From positions 1-47,168 of the forward strand of contig UQSC01000003.1 of NCBI GenBank assembly GCA_900543615.1: a stretch of DNA of 47,168 bases, given 5' to 3'. Within the stretch, counting starts at the first letter, position 1. Each line of letters starts with the position of its first letter. Below the pieces are notes generated by a model. The model worked only from the letters and a program-made list of their open reading frames with translations, had not been told where the DNA came from and did no database searches. Made by a program: the position numbers and the translations under genes. This DNA is from an uncultured Collinsella sp. GTDB lineage: Bacteria > Actinomycetota > Coriobacteriia > Coriobacteriales > Coriobacteriaceae. This document shows positions 40,479 through 47,168 of the stretch, piece by piece.

Positions 40479-41768
40479 ATGAGCGATATTTTGGATGTCT
40501 ACGGTCGTGAGGTGCTCGACAGCCGCGGCAACCCCACCGTCGAGGTCGAGGTCGTGCTCGAGGACGGCAGCTTCGGCCGCGCGATGGTGCCTTCGGGCGC
40601 TTCGACCGGCGCCTTTGAGGCATGTGAGCTGCGCGACGGCGACAAGGGCCGCTATCTGGGCAAGGGTGTCTCGCAGGCCGTCGAGCACGTCAACAACGAG
40701 TGCGCTAACGCCGTCGTGGGCCTCGATGCCTTCGACCAGCGCGCCGTCGATGCCGCGCTGATTGCCGCGGACGGTACCCCCAACAAGACCAAGCTCGGTG
40801 CCAACGCCATCCTGGGCGTGTCGCTGGCCGTTGCCCGCGCCGCTGCCGAGTCGTCGGGCCTGTCGCTGTACCAGTACCTGGGCGGCGTCAATGCCCACCT
40901 GCTGCCCACGCCCATGATGAACATCCTCAACGGCGGTGTGCATGCCGACAATAACGTCGACTTCCAGGAGTTCATGATCATGCCGGTGGGCGCCCCGAGC
41001 TTTGCCGAGGGCCTGCGTTGGTGCGCCGAGGTCTACCACACCCTCAAGGGCGTGCTGCACGAGGCCGGCCTGGGCGGCGGCGTGGGCGACGAGGGCGGCT
41101 TTGCCCCCAACCTTAAGACCAATGCCGAGCCGTTCGAGTACATCACCAAGGCCGTCGAGAAGGCTGGCTTTAAGCCCGGCGTCGACTTTATGTACGCCAT
41201 GGATCCGGCGTCCACCGAGTTCTACAACGCTGAGACTGGTATGTACGAGCTCAAGGGCGAGGGCGTTGAGTACACGAGCGCCCAGATGGTCGATTACTGG
41301 GAGAAGCTCGTCGACACTTATCCCATCATCTCCATCGAGGACGGCATGGCCGAGGAGGACTGGGACGGCTGGGTCGAGCTTACCCGCCGCATTGGCAACA
41401 AAGTGCAGCTGGTGGGCGACGACCTGTTCGTCACCAACACCGAGCGCCTTAAGAAGGGCATCGAGCTGGGTGCCGCCAACGCGATCCTGGTCAAGGTCAA
41501 CCAGATTGGCACGCTCACCGAGTCGCTCGAGGCCATCGAGACCGCCAAGGAGGCCGGTTACGCCTGCATCGTGAGCCACCGCTCCGGCGAGACCGAGGAC
41601 TCCACGATCGCCGACCTGGTCGTGGGCGTCAACGCCGGCCAGATCAAGTCGGGCGCCCCGTGCCGCAGCGATCGTATCGCCAAGTACAACCAGCTCATCC
41701 GCATCGAGGACGAGCTCGAGGGCAGCGCGCGCTACGCCGGCAAGGCCGCGTTCTACAACATTCGCTAA
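40479..41768 (+). CDS. eno: Enolase (phosphopyruvate hydratase)
   Basis: The 429-aa glycolytic enzyme converts 2-phosphoglycerate to PEP, which also feeds the PTS systems in this window. Signatures include LDSRGNPTVEVEV, SGASTGAFEACELRDGD, the catalytic region GGGVGDEGGFAPN, YPIISIEDGMAEEDWDGW, LVGDDLFVTN, ILVKVNQIGTLTE and SHRSGETEDSTIADLVV. The length is normal. GAGGGAGACAAC precedes the ATG. It is monocistronic with its own promoter and terminator. Confidence 0.98.
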   Translation: MSDILDVYGREVLDSRGNPTVEVEVVLEDGSFGRAMVPSGASTGAFEACELRDGDKGRYLGKGVSQAVEHVNNECANAVVGLDAFDQRAVDAALIAADGTPNKTKLGANAILGVSLAVARAAAESSGLSLYQYLGGVNAHLLPTPMMNILNGGVHADNNVDFQEFMIMPVGAPSFAEGLRWCAEVYHTLKGVLHEAGLGGGVGDEGGFAPNLKTNAEPFEYITKAVEKAGFKPGVDFMYAMDPASTEFYNAETGMYELKGEGVEYTSAQMVDYWEKLVDTYPIISIEDGMAEEDWDGWVELTRRIGNKVQLVGDDLFVTNTERLKKGIELGAANAILVKVNQIGTLTESLEAIETAKEAGYACIVSHRSGETEDSTIADLVVGVNAGQIKSGAPCRSDRIAKYNQLIRIEDELEGSARYAGKAAFYNIR

Positions 41769-41838
41769 ACGGGCGAATTTGGCGAGGGGGAGGCTGACTC
41801 GGTTCCGCCCCCGCCTTGGCTGGACGCCGCAAAGCGCT

Positions 41839-41874
41839 GTGGGCGCTGGGCCATATGGCTCAGCGCCTTTTTTA
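41839..41874 (+). terminator. Terminator after enolase
   Basis: GGCGCTGGGCC-ATAT-GGCTCAGCGCC is followed by TTTTTT. Confidence 0.88.
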
Positions 41875-41964
41875 TGTCGAGCAAAGGCTGGCGAAGGTGG
41901 TGCGCGCGCTCGTGCTATAACTAAAGGACTTAGCGCAAACAAACCTCAACCGCACAAGGCGCAC

Positions 41965-42726
41965 ATGGATCAGATTTACGACAACAGGTACTATTCCGCC
42001 GGTTCGCGTGAGCCGTCGCCTCGCCGTGCGCGCACGGTGCAGCTCCGTGGGTCCGCCTACGCCGGCGCCGACCGCTCCATGCAGCGCCCGACAAGTACCT
42101 CGCGCCCCAATGCTCAAGTGAATACTTCGACAGATGGACCAGTGCGCCCAGCACGTTCGTCGCATGCTCAGCGCTCGTCGGCTCAAACGCATGATAGGTC
42201 GAGCAGGCCCTCGAACCGTCTTTCGGGCTCGGACTTTATGCACTACGCCAACGACAACGCGGTGGTCAAGGCGATCTACGACTTTACCCACGGTCCTCAG
42301 CGAGGGCTATTCATCGGCATCGTCGTTGCCCTGGTGCTCGTGAGCCTGTATTTCCCCGTGCGCGACCTGTACGTGGCAAAGCGTTCGAGCGATATCTTGG
42401 CCAAGCAGGTCGAGATTCGCCAGCAATACAATGATGAGCTGCAAAAAAGCGTCGACAAGCTGCTCTCGGAGGAGGGTATCAAGGACGCGGCATCCGAGGA
42501 CCTAGGCCTGGTGATGCCCGGCGAGAAGAGGATTGAAGTGCAGGGCCTGGACGGCGATTCGGATGCCTCGTCGAGCCAGAAGTCGTCGAACGCCAAGAAG
42601 GCCAGCGAAGTTGCCAAGGAAATCGAAAAAGTCGGTAAGGACGCGCCGTGGTACATCCAGGCGCTCGACATGCTGTTTGGGTTTAACGGCGTCGAGGGTC
42701 AGACGGTCGCGTCCAGCGGCGAGTAG
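41965..42726 (+). CDS. DivIC/FtsB-like septum formation initiator family protein
   Basis: The protein is 253 aa with a single membrane segment. Residues about 1-105 form a long Ser/Arg/Pro-rich, probably disordered and cytoplasmic tail. GLFIGIVVALVLVSLYFPV near residue 115 is the transmembrane helix. A short coiled coil follows (AKRSSDILAKQVEIRQQYNDELQKSVDKL), as in DivIC/FtsB, then a Ser/Lys-rich tail. Position between enolase and ppx matches the FtsB/DivIC neighbourhood in many Actinobacteria. The start is ATG 41965 after AAGGCGCAC; the frame open from 41779 lies over the enolase terminator. A role in divisome assembly is inferred. Confidence 0.8.
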   Translation: MDQIYDNRYYSAGSREPSPRRARTVQLRGSAYAGADRSMQRPTSTSRPNAQVNTSTDGPVRPARSSHAQRSSAQTHDRSSRPSNRLSGSDFMHYANDNAVVKAIYDFTHGPQRGLFIGIVVALVLVSLYFPVRDLYVAKRSSDILAKQVEIRQQYNDELQKSVDKLLSEEGIKDAASEDLGLVMPGEKRIEVQGLDGDSDASSSQKSSNAKKASEVAKEIEKVGKDAPWYIQALDMLFGFNGVEGQTVASSGE

Positions 42727-42754
42727 GCGAGTAGCGCCCGGAGGGGAGCCCGCA

Positions 42755-43756
42755 ATGGCAGATTGCAAACGATATAAGGTGGCCGCGATTGACCTGGGAA
42801 CGGTGTCGTCGCGACTGGTGTTGGCGCAGGTCGAGGCCGGGGCGATCGTGGAATCGTCCAAGCATACCGAGATCACCGACTTGGGCGAGGGCGTGGACGC
42901 GACGGGGCGCTTTTGCGAGGCGGCCGTTGAGCGCGTGCTCGTTGCGTGCCGCATGTTTGTGGACGAAGCCCGTACCTTTGGGGCCGCGTGCGTCTGCACC
43001 ACCTGCACGAGTGCCGCGCGCGATGCGTCCAATGCCGCGCTGCTGCTGGACGGTCTGCGCGATCTGGGGCTCGAACCGCAGGTGATTCCGGGCGAGGTTG
43101 AGGCGCGCCTGACGTTTTTTGGCGTGGCACACGACTTTGCTGGCGAGCGCATCATCGTCGCCGATTCGGGCGGTGGCTCCACGGAGCTCGCGACGGGCGT
43201 CTATGCGCCTGAGCGCGGGGTCTTTGCGCTGGAGGGAACGCGCTCGCTGGACATTGGCTGCCGCCGCGTGACGGAGCGGTTTTTCTCGACGCTGCCACCC
43301 GCACGCGGCGAGCTTGCTGCCGCTGCCGCGTGGGCAGGCGAGCAGTTCGCCGCCTATTTTGAAGGCCTGCCCAGCGACTTTGAGCGCGCCAAGCGCCTCG
43401 TCGCGGTGGGCGGTACCGTCACCACGCTCGTGGCGCTGGTCCACGAACTGGAGCCGTACGACTCGAGCTTTGTGCACCTGCGCGAGCTTTCGATGGAGCA
43501 GATCTCGGCCGCCATCGATCGTATATCTACGCTGGATGTGGAGGGTATCGCTGCGCTGCCGGGCGTGCAGCCCAAGCGCGCGGGCGTGATTCTGGCCGGC
43601 GCCGTGGTGATTCGCGAGCTCATGCGCGCCGGTGGCTACGATGCGCTCACCGTAAGCGAGAACAGCCTGCTCGCCGGTATGGCCGCCACCATCAACGAGA
43701 CCCTCGACGGCGCGACCCCCACCATCGGCTGGACCCCCAGCCTCAGCGCCCTCTAA
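42755..43756 (+). CDS. ppx: Exopolyphosphatase/pppGpp phosphohydrolase family (Ppx/GppA)
   Basis: The 333-aa actin-like ATPase-fold phosphatase removes phosphate from polyphosphate or pppGpp. Key motifs are VAAIDLGTVSSRLVLAQ, TCTSAARDASNA, the catalytic region PGEVEARLTFFGVA, IIVADSGGGSTELATG and VAVGGTVTTLVALV. The first motif reads LGTVSSRL instead of the usual LGSNS-RL. It is close to the short, single-domain actinobacterial Ppx form. GGAGGGGAGCCCGCA precedes ATG 42755. It starts 28 bp after the DivIC-like gene. Confidence 0.92.
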   Translation: MADCKRYKVAAIDLGTVSSRLVLAQVEAGAIVESSKHTEITDLGEGVDATGRFCEAAVERVLVACRMFVDEARTFGAACVCTTCTSAARDASNAALLLDGLRDLGLEPQVIPGEVEARLTFFGVAHDFAGERIIVADSGGGSTELATGVYAPERGVFALEGTRSLDIGCRRVTERFFSTLPPARGELAAAAAWAGEQFAAYFEGLPSDFERAKRLVAVGGTVTTLVALVHELEPYDSSFVHLRELSMEQISAAIDRISTLDVEGIAALPGVQPKRAGVILAGAVVIRELMRAGGYDALTVSENSLLAGMAATINETLDGATPTIGWTPSLSAL

Positions 43757-43759
43757 ATA

Positions 43760-43826
43760 AGTTGCGGTGAAATACGGACTAAAATCGCCCTTTCGGGCAC
43801 CAAACAGTCCCTATTCCACCGCAACT
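43760..43826. repeat. Dispersed 67-bp palindromic element, copy B
   Basis: The left arm AGTTGCGGTGAAATACGGAC and the right arm CAGTCCCTATTCCACCGC match copy A at 37053. A small inner hairpin CGCCC-TTTC-GGGC sits in the middle. It starts four bases after the ppx stop codon and could act as its 3' end. Confidence 0.75.
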
Positions 43827-43831
43827 CAACA

Positions 43832-43880
43832 GCCGGCACCTGGGGACGTTCCTTTTCTGCCGGCACCTGGGGACAGTCCT
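43832..43880. repeat. Two direct copies of GCCGGCACCTGGGGAC, 27 bp apart
   Basis: The copies at 43832-43847 and 43859-43874 continue as GTTCCTT and AGTCCTT. The pair matches the GGGGACGTTC/GGGACAGTC words at 36990-37028. It lies just downstream of the minus-strand ATPase gene. Confidence 0.65.
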
Positions 43881-43901
43881 TGCGGGGCGTCCCTACAGCG
43901 C

Positions 43902-45203
43902 CTATGCCAGCTTGTCGATTTGCCCAATCTCCCAAAGCGGAATATTGACGAGCATGCCCTCGTCTCTATATGCCGCCAGGGAGCTCCTCACGCAACGCTC
44001 GAGCTTGAATTTTTCGCAGGCTATTTTCAGACTCTTCGCTTTAAGGTTCTCTGCCGCCTTGACCTCAAGCGGAAGCACGGTTCCCGCATGGTCGATGGCA
44101 AAGTCGGTTTCGGCATTGCCAGAGGTAGAGGACCAATACGCGGGAGTTTTGTCCTGGAGCAAAAGCTCCTGCGCGACGTATTGTTCGGTCAGCGAACCTT
44201 TGAACTCGGTAAAAACAGCGGATCCGTTAAGAACGATGGCCGGAGAGAGACCGGAGAGCGCTCCGAGGATGCCGGTGTCGATGCAGAACAGTTTGAAGCC
44301 CGAGAGGTCTTCGTAGCTCGAGAGCGGCGCCTTTAGAGCGGAAACACGTGGCACCTTATGAACGATTCCGTAGTCCGTGAGCCACTGGAGGCTTTCCTCG
44401 AAATCGCGTGCGCGCGCTCCGGGGCGAAGGGCGCCATAGACAAACTTCTTGTTCTCCTTTGCAAGCTGGCCGGGAAGGGATTTCCAAACCAACCTCATGC
44501 GCTCGACGATGCGGGCGGGTGCATGTTTGCCAAAATCGGATTCGTAAGCCTCGATGATTTGCTGCTGAAGCCTTCGGGCTTCGATGAAGTCGCGTGTCTC
44601 GGCGAAAGCGGAGACAACTTCGGGCATACCGCCGACAACAAGGTATTCCTTGAGCAAGTGTTCGAGCTTTTCGGCAACGTTTGCCAGAAGGTTCATGTCT
44701 GCGGCAAGGATGGCGTCGGCGAGCGGGTTGCCGTCGACGGCACGAACGAACTCGGCAAACCCCATGGGACGCATGGTGAGCTGGTCGATTTTGCCAACGG
44801 GAAATGACTCGTTTTCGCGTCGGAGCGCGAGGCCCATATAGGAACCGGCTGCTACGATGTGGTATTCGGGTGCAAGCTCGTTGAAGTACTTGAGCGAGGT
44901 GATCCCGCGTGGCGCCTCTTGGATCTCGTCGAAGATGATGAGCGTGTCTTCCGGCGTTACGGTTTGGCCACGTAGGAGTTCTATCTGGGAGATGATGCGC
45001 TTGGGGTCGAGGTCCCCATCGAACAGCGAGCGTGTGCTCGGCTCGAGCATAAAGTCAAAACGAATGACGTTTCGATACTGCTGGCTTGCGAATTCGTTAA
45101 GAAGCCAAGTCTTTCCTGTCTGGCGGGCTCCCTTAAGCAAGAGAGGTTTGCGATTCGCCCTTGATTTCCAAGCGATAAGTTCACTCATAAGCTGTCGCTG
45201 CAT
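43902..45203 (-). CDS. AAA ATPase with DUF4143-type C-terminus
   Basis: The 433-aa protein has an N-terminal AAA domain: Walker A GARQTGKT (25-32), Walker B DTLIIFDEIQEAP (near 90), and a sensor-like VAAGSYMGLALRR. A C-terminal nuclease-like DUF4143 part has DTGILGALSGL, VAQELLLQ, YWSSTSGNAETDFAID and VLPLEVKAAENLKAKSL, an E-x-K-like core. Proteins of this type are common in gut bacteria, with function mostly unknown. Start ATG 45203 has GGGAGGCAAT just before it; ATG 45215 is an alternative. Codon use is less GC-rich than in its neighbours and repeats surround it, which suggests acquisition by transfer. Confidence 0.85.
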   Translation of the reverse strand: MQRQLMSELIAWKSRANRKPLLLKGARQTGKTWLLNEFASQQYRNVIRFDFMLEPSTRSLFDGDLDPKRIISQIELLRGQTVTPEDTLIIFDEIQEAPRGITSLKYFNELAPEYHIVAAGSYMGLALRRENESFPVGKIDQLTMRPMGFAEFVRAVDGNPLADAILAADMNLLANVAEKLEHLLKEYLVVGGMPEVVSAFAETRDFIEARRLQQQIIEAYESDFGKHAPARIVERMRLVWKSLPGQLAKENKKFVYGALRPGARARDFEESLQWLTDYGIVHKVPRVSALKAPLSSYEDLSGFKLFCIDTGILGALSGLSPAIVLNGSAVFTEFKGSLTEQYVAQELLLQDKTPAYWSSTSGNAETDFAIDHAGTVLPLEVKAAENLKAKSLKIACEKFKLERCVRSSLAAYRDEGMLVNIPLWEIGQIDKLA

Positions 45204-45246
45204 ATTGCCTCCCAACCCTCTCGGCTAGTATAAGGCCATTTGGGAG

Positions 45247-45333
45247 TTTCCATCGGAAAATGTGGGAGACAACCACGTTTTTCCATCGGAAAATGTGGGA
45301 GACAACCACGTTTTTCCATCGGAAAATGTGGGA
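45247..45333. repeat. 33-bp tandem repeat upstream of the AAA ATPase gene
   Basis: Two full and one partial copy of a 33-bp unit starting TTTCCATCGGAAAATG lie at 45247, 45280 and 45313. Each contains the small inverted pair TTTCC-ATC-GGAAA. The spacing is about three helical turns. They lie 44 bp before the ATPase start and could be iterated regulatory sites. Confidence 0.8.
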
Positions 45334-45345
45334 ACACCAACCTAA

Positions 45346-45411
45346 ATCGCGGTGGAATAGTTCCTAAATGGGCTGGTAAACTGCCAAAACAGGAACTATT
45401 CCACCGCAACT
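45346..45411. repeat. Dispersed palindromic element, copy C
   Basis: The left arm TCGCGGTGGAATAGTTCC and the right arm GGAACTATTCCACCGCAA share the CCACCGCAACTT end with copies A and B. The inner GGAACTA replaces their GGGACTG, with compensating changes in both arms. Confidence 0.65.
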
Positions 45412-45480
45412 TAGAGCCTCGCCGGCATCTAAAAGAAACGAGCCCGCATCCCTGGGGGACACGGGCCCGAAAGCTTCATA

Positions 45481-45565
45481 TGGTAGGGGCGGTGGGACTC
45501 GAACCCACAATCCTTGCGGCGAGAGATTTTAAGTCTCCTGCGTATGCCAATTCCGCCACGCCCCC
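45481..45565 (-). tRNA. tRNA-Leu (anticodon TAA)
   Basis: On the minus strand the acceptor GGGGGCG pairs near the 3' end. The anticodon arm GAGA-CTTAAAA-TCTC carries TAA. There is a long variable arm (CGCCGCAAGGATTG), the T-arm is GTGGGTTCGAGTCCCAC, and CCA is encoded (45481-45483 in reverse complement). Confidence 0.93.
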
Positions 45566-45596
45566 GTGAGACTAGAAGTCTAGCACAAGCCGTCCG

Positions 45597-46220
45597 TTAC
45601 GCGTTGACGGCCATCGAGTGTTGGCCCGACTTCTCCAGGAACTCTTGGAACTTTGCCTCGTCGCCCTTGTTTTGGTATTGCAGGGCCAGCAGGTACTCCA
45701 AGCGGCAGCGCTTGACCGGGTCGTCGCCGACGTCCTCGAGCATGCGCTCCAGCTCGGGAATGTCGTTGTGGCGCTTGAGGATCATCGTGTCGTACATCAG
45801 CTGACACTCGTGCGCAACTGCCTCGGCCTGACCGCCCTCAAAGCCCTTGATCTCGTGCAACAACTCTTTGGACTTTTTGCGGTCCTCTTGGCCAACATAG
45901 TAGTTAAAGGCTTTGATCACCAGGTCGACGCGCTGCATCTTGGGGAGGTTGAGCCCCAGCAGCAGGTCGAACATCTCGCTGGCACGCTCGTGGTCCTCGC
46001 GCAGCAGATAGGAGTTCAGGCGCAGGTAGTCGCGGTTGTAGCGTGGGTACAGCATGCTGGTGAGTTTGCCGTCGAGCAAACGATCGAACTCGTTCCACTG
46101 CTTGGCGGCCATCAACTGCTGCAGACGCTTGAACGTGGTGCGCTTTTTGACGCTAAAGAACACCGACACGGCGATGCAGATGATAACGACGGCGGTCCAG
46201 AGGGTGCGGGAATCGGGCAT
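45597..46220 (-). CDS. Membrane-anchored helical-repeat protein of unknown function
   Basis: The 207-aa protein starts with one transmembrane helix (SRTLWTAVVIICIAVSVFFSV). Helical repeats follow, of the tetratricopeptide kind (NEFDRLLDGKL, YLRLNSYLLREDHERASEMFDLLLG, LEYLLALQYQNKGDEAKFQEFL). It may be a scaffold facing the cytoplasm. I do not recognise a named family. The start is ATG 46220 (MPDSRTLW) after AAGGACTCTGAA; the frame open to 46331 has no support. It lies just downstream of tRNA-Leu on the same strand. Confidence 0.8.
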   Translation of the reverse strand: MPDSRTLWTAVVIICIAVSVFFSVKKRTTFKRLQQLMAAKQWNEFDRLLDGKLTSMLYPRYNRDYLRLNSYLLREDHERASEMFDLLLGLNLPKMQRVDLVIKAFNYYVGQEDRKKSKELLHEIKGFEGGQAEAVAHECQLMYDTMILKRHNDIPELERMLEDVGDDPVKRCRLEYLLALQYQNKGDEAKFQEFLEKSGQHSMAVNA

Positions 46221-46383
46221 TTCAGAGTCCTTAGTCGCTCTTAAAGCGAGCGGTATGACAACACGTACTAGATGTATTATACGCAGCGCGCAAGCAAACT
46301 GGCATAAAAGCTCATCGAGGCCGAGTGCCATCGCTCGCTGCGGTACACTTACCTAAAGTAAACCATGAAGGGAGATATTACCT

Positions 46384-46671
46384 ATGAAGAAGATCGTTTT
46401 GGCTTGCGGTGCTGGCGCTGCTACTTCCACGCTCGTTGCCCAGAAGGTCGCCACCATGCTCGACGCCAACGGTTATGCCGGCAAGTATGAGATCGTGCAG
46501 TGCGCCATCTCCGAGGCCAAGGACGCTTGCGACGAGGGCGCCGACCTGCTGATCGCCACCACCGTTGCCCCCGAGGGCCTCACCTGCCCGTACGTGAGCG
46601 GCGTGCCCTTCATGACCGGCATGAACCGCGTTGCTGCCGAGAAGGCCGTCCTTGACGTCATGGCTCAGTAG
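46384..46671 (+). CDS. PTS EIIB component, galactitol/lactose-cellobiose type
   Basis: The 95-aa cytoplasmic phosphocarrier has the phosphocysteine in LACGAGAATSTLVAQKV (Cys8), as in GatB. It stands without EIIA or EIIC in this window. AAGGGAGATATTACCT precedes the ATG. A TTAC-N5-GTAA pair (46349-46361) lies over the likely promoter (TACACT). The rest of the permease may be elsewhere in the genome, or this may be a regulatory EIIB. The VOC-family gene follows 11 bp later. Confidence 0.87.
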   Translation: MKKIVLACGAGAATSTLVAQKVATMLDANGYAGKYEIVQCAISEAKDACDEGADLLIATTVAPEGLTCPYVSGVPFMTGMNRVAAEKAVLDVMAQ

Positions 46672-46682
46672 GCGCTGCCTGT

Positions 46683-47057
46683 ATGAATGAGCAGAACGCC
46701 AATCCGGTCGAGCTCTTTGGCATGCGCGTTGCCCATGTGGGCATTAACGCCACCGACCCGGCAGACGCCCTGGAGATCGCGGAGCTGTTCTCGACGATGA
46801 TGGGCCTGCCCGTTATCGAGACCCCCGTTTCGTACTTTAACGATTCGCTGGTCGAGATCATGAAGCAGAACGGTCGTGGCACCAAGGGCCACATCGGCTT
46901 TGCCGTTAACGACATCGATGCAGCTGAGAAGTGGTTTGCCGAGCGCGGGCTCGAGGTCAACGAGGAGTCGCGCGTGCTGCTGCCCGACGGCGGTACCAAG
47001 CTCGTGTACTTTAAGCGCGAGTTCGCCGGTTTCGCCGTGCATCTGTGCCGCGAGTAG
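46683..47057 (+). CDS. VOC-superfamily (glyoxalase/dioxygenase fold) protein
   Basis: The 124-aa single-domain protein of the VOC fold has RVAHVGINATDPADALEIAELFSTMMGLP and GHIGFAVNDIDAAEKWFAERGLEV, the two-beta-alpha-beta halves. VKLVYFKREFAGFAVHLCRE-like end: metal ligands of glyoxalase type (His in HVGI, Glu or His near the end) are plausible. The substrate cannot be read. Some proteins of this kind accompany sugar-acid (KDPG) enzymes. It is co-directional with the GatB-type EIIB, and a terminator follows. Confidence 0.75.
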   Translation: MNEQNANPVELFGMRVAHVGINATDPADALEIAELFSTMMGLPVIETPVSYFNDSLVEIMKQNGRGTKGHIGFAVNDIDAAEKWFAERGLEVNEESRVLLPDGGTKLVYFKREFAGFAVHLCRE

Positions 47058-47084
47058 CGCACAAGCTGCCATAGCTAGCAAAAA

Positions 47085-47117
47085 GGGATAGGGCCGTGTG
47101 GCCCTATCCCTTTATTT
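47085..47117 (+). terminator. Terminator after the VOC gene
   Basis: GGGATAGGGCC-GTGT-GGCCCTATCCC is followed by TTTATTT. Confidence 0.85.
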
Positions 47118-47138
47118 ATGCCGAGGGGCTTCCTAGCG

Positions 47139-47168
47139 CTGTCTCTTATACACATCTCCGAGCCCACG
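47139..47168. other. Nextera transposase adapter (assembly artefact)
   Basis: CTGTCTCTTATACACATCT (47139-47157) is the Tn5 mosaic end used in Nextera libraries. CCGAGCCCACG (47158-47168) is the start of its read-2 adapter. These bases are not from the organism. Confidence 0.96.

Overview
The window reads as one contig of a gut Actinobacterium of the Coriobacteriia, most likely Collinsella. The support is a GC-rich codon bias, Coriobacteria-style gene content (many PTS permeases, a short-form HisG system, Tat lipoproteins) and extragenic palindromes. This assignment is inference from content; no 16S gene is present. The last 30 bases are Nextera transposase adapter, so the right edge is a contig end. 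The left edge begins inside a tRNA-like gene.

Layout. 1-190: tRNA fragment and tRNA-Gln. 0.2-2.3 kb: a peptidoglycan-binding-domain protein and a polyprenyl diphosphate synthase. 2.4-16.1 kb: an alpha-glucan/maltose block. It holds a PTS EIICB fused to a HAD phosphatase, a divergent GntR regulator, a MalEFG-type ABC importer with its own ATPase, glycogen/maltodextrin phosphorylase, MalQ and GalE. A shared TTGTTTAAACAA-like motif lies upstream of several of these genes. 16.4-20.7 kb: a secreted PcsB-like coiled-coil/CHAP-type protein, MurB, a LacI-family regulator and a small unknown protein.

20.7-28.7 kb: the most distinctive block. Two overlapping GntR/UTRA regulators precede a SIS-domain FrlB-like deglycase, mannose-family PTS EIIA, EIIB, EIIC and EIID, a FrlC-like epimerase, and a second deglycase copy. 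The second copy is base-for-base identical to the first from ATG to stop, while the flanks differ immediately. Three promoters in this block carry paired GGTATTAAA-type boxes about 33-35 bp apart. The whole looks like a PTS-type Amadori-product (fructoselysine or glucoselysine) catabolic system.

28.9-38.0 kb: a histidine operon, hisZG(fused)-D-C-B-H-A-F-I-E. A convergent PHP-type histidinol phosphatase supplies the step the operon lacks. 38.3-43.8 kb: a stand-alone LarC C-terminal-like protein, YfcE-type phosphodiesterase, MazG, enolase, a DivIC/FtsB-like protein and a Ppx/GppA phosphatase. 43.9-47.1 kb: an AAA/DUF4143-type ATPase, tRNA-Leu, a membrane-anchored helical protein, an orphan GatB-type EIIB and a VOC-family protein.

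The intergenic regions hold several families of palindromic elements: three units with a constant 27-nt spacer, a 67-bp dispersed family, a 131-bp element with perfect 31-bp arms, and others. I could run no searches. Family names come from motifs and organisation that I recognise.
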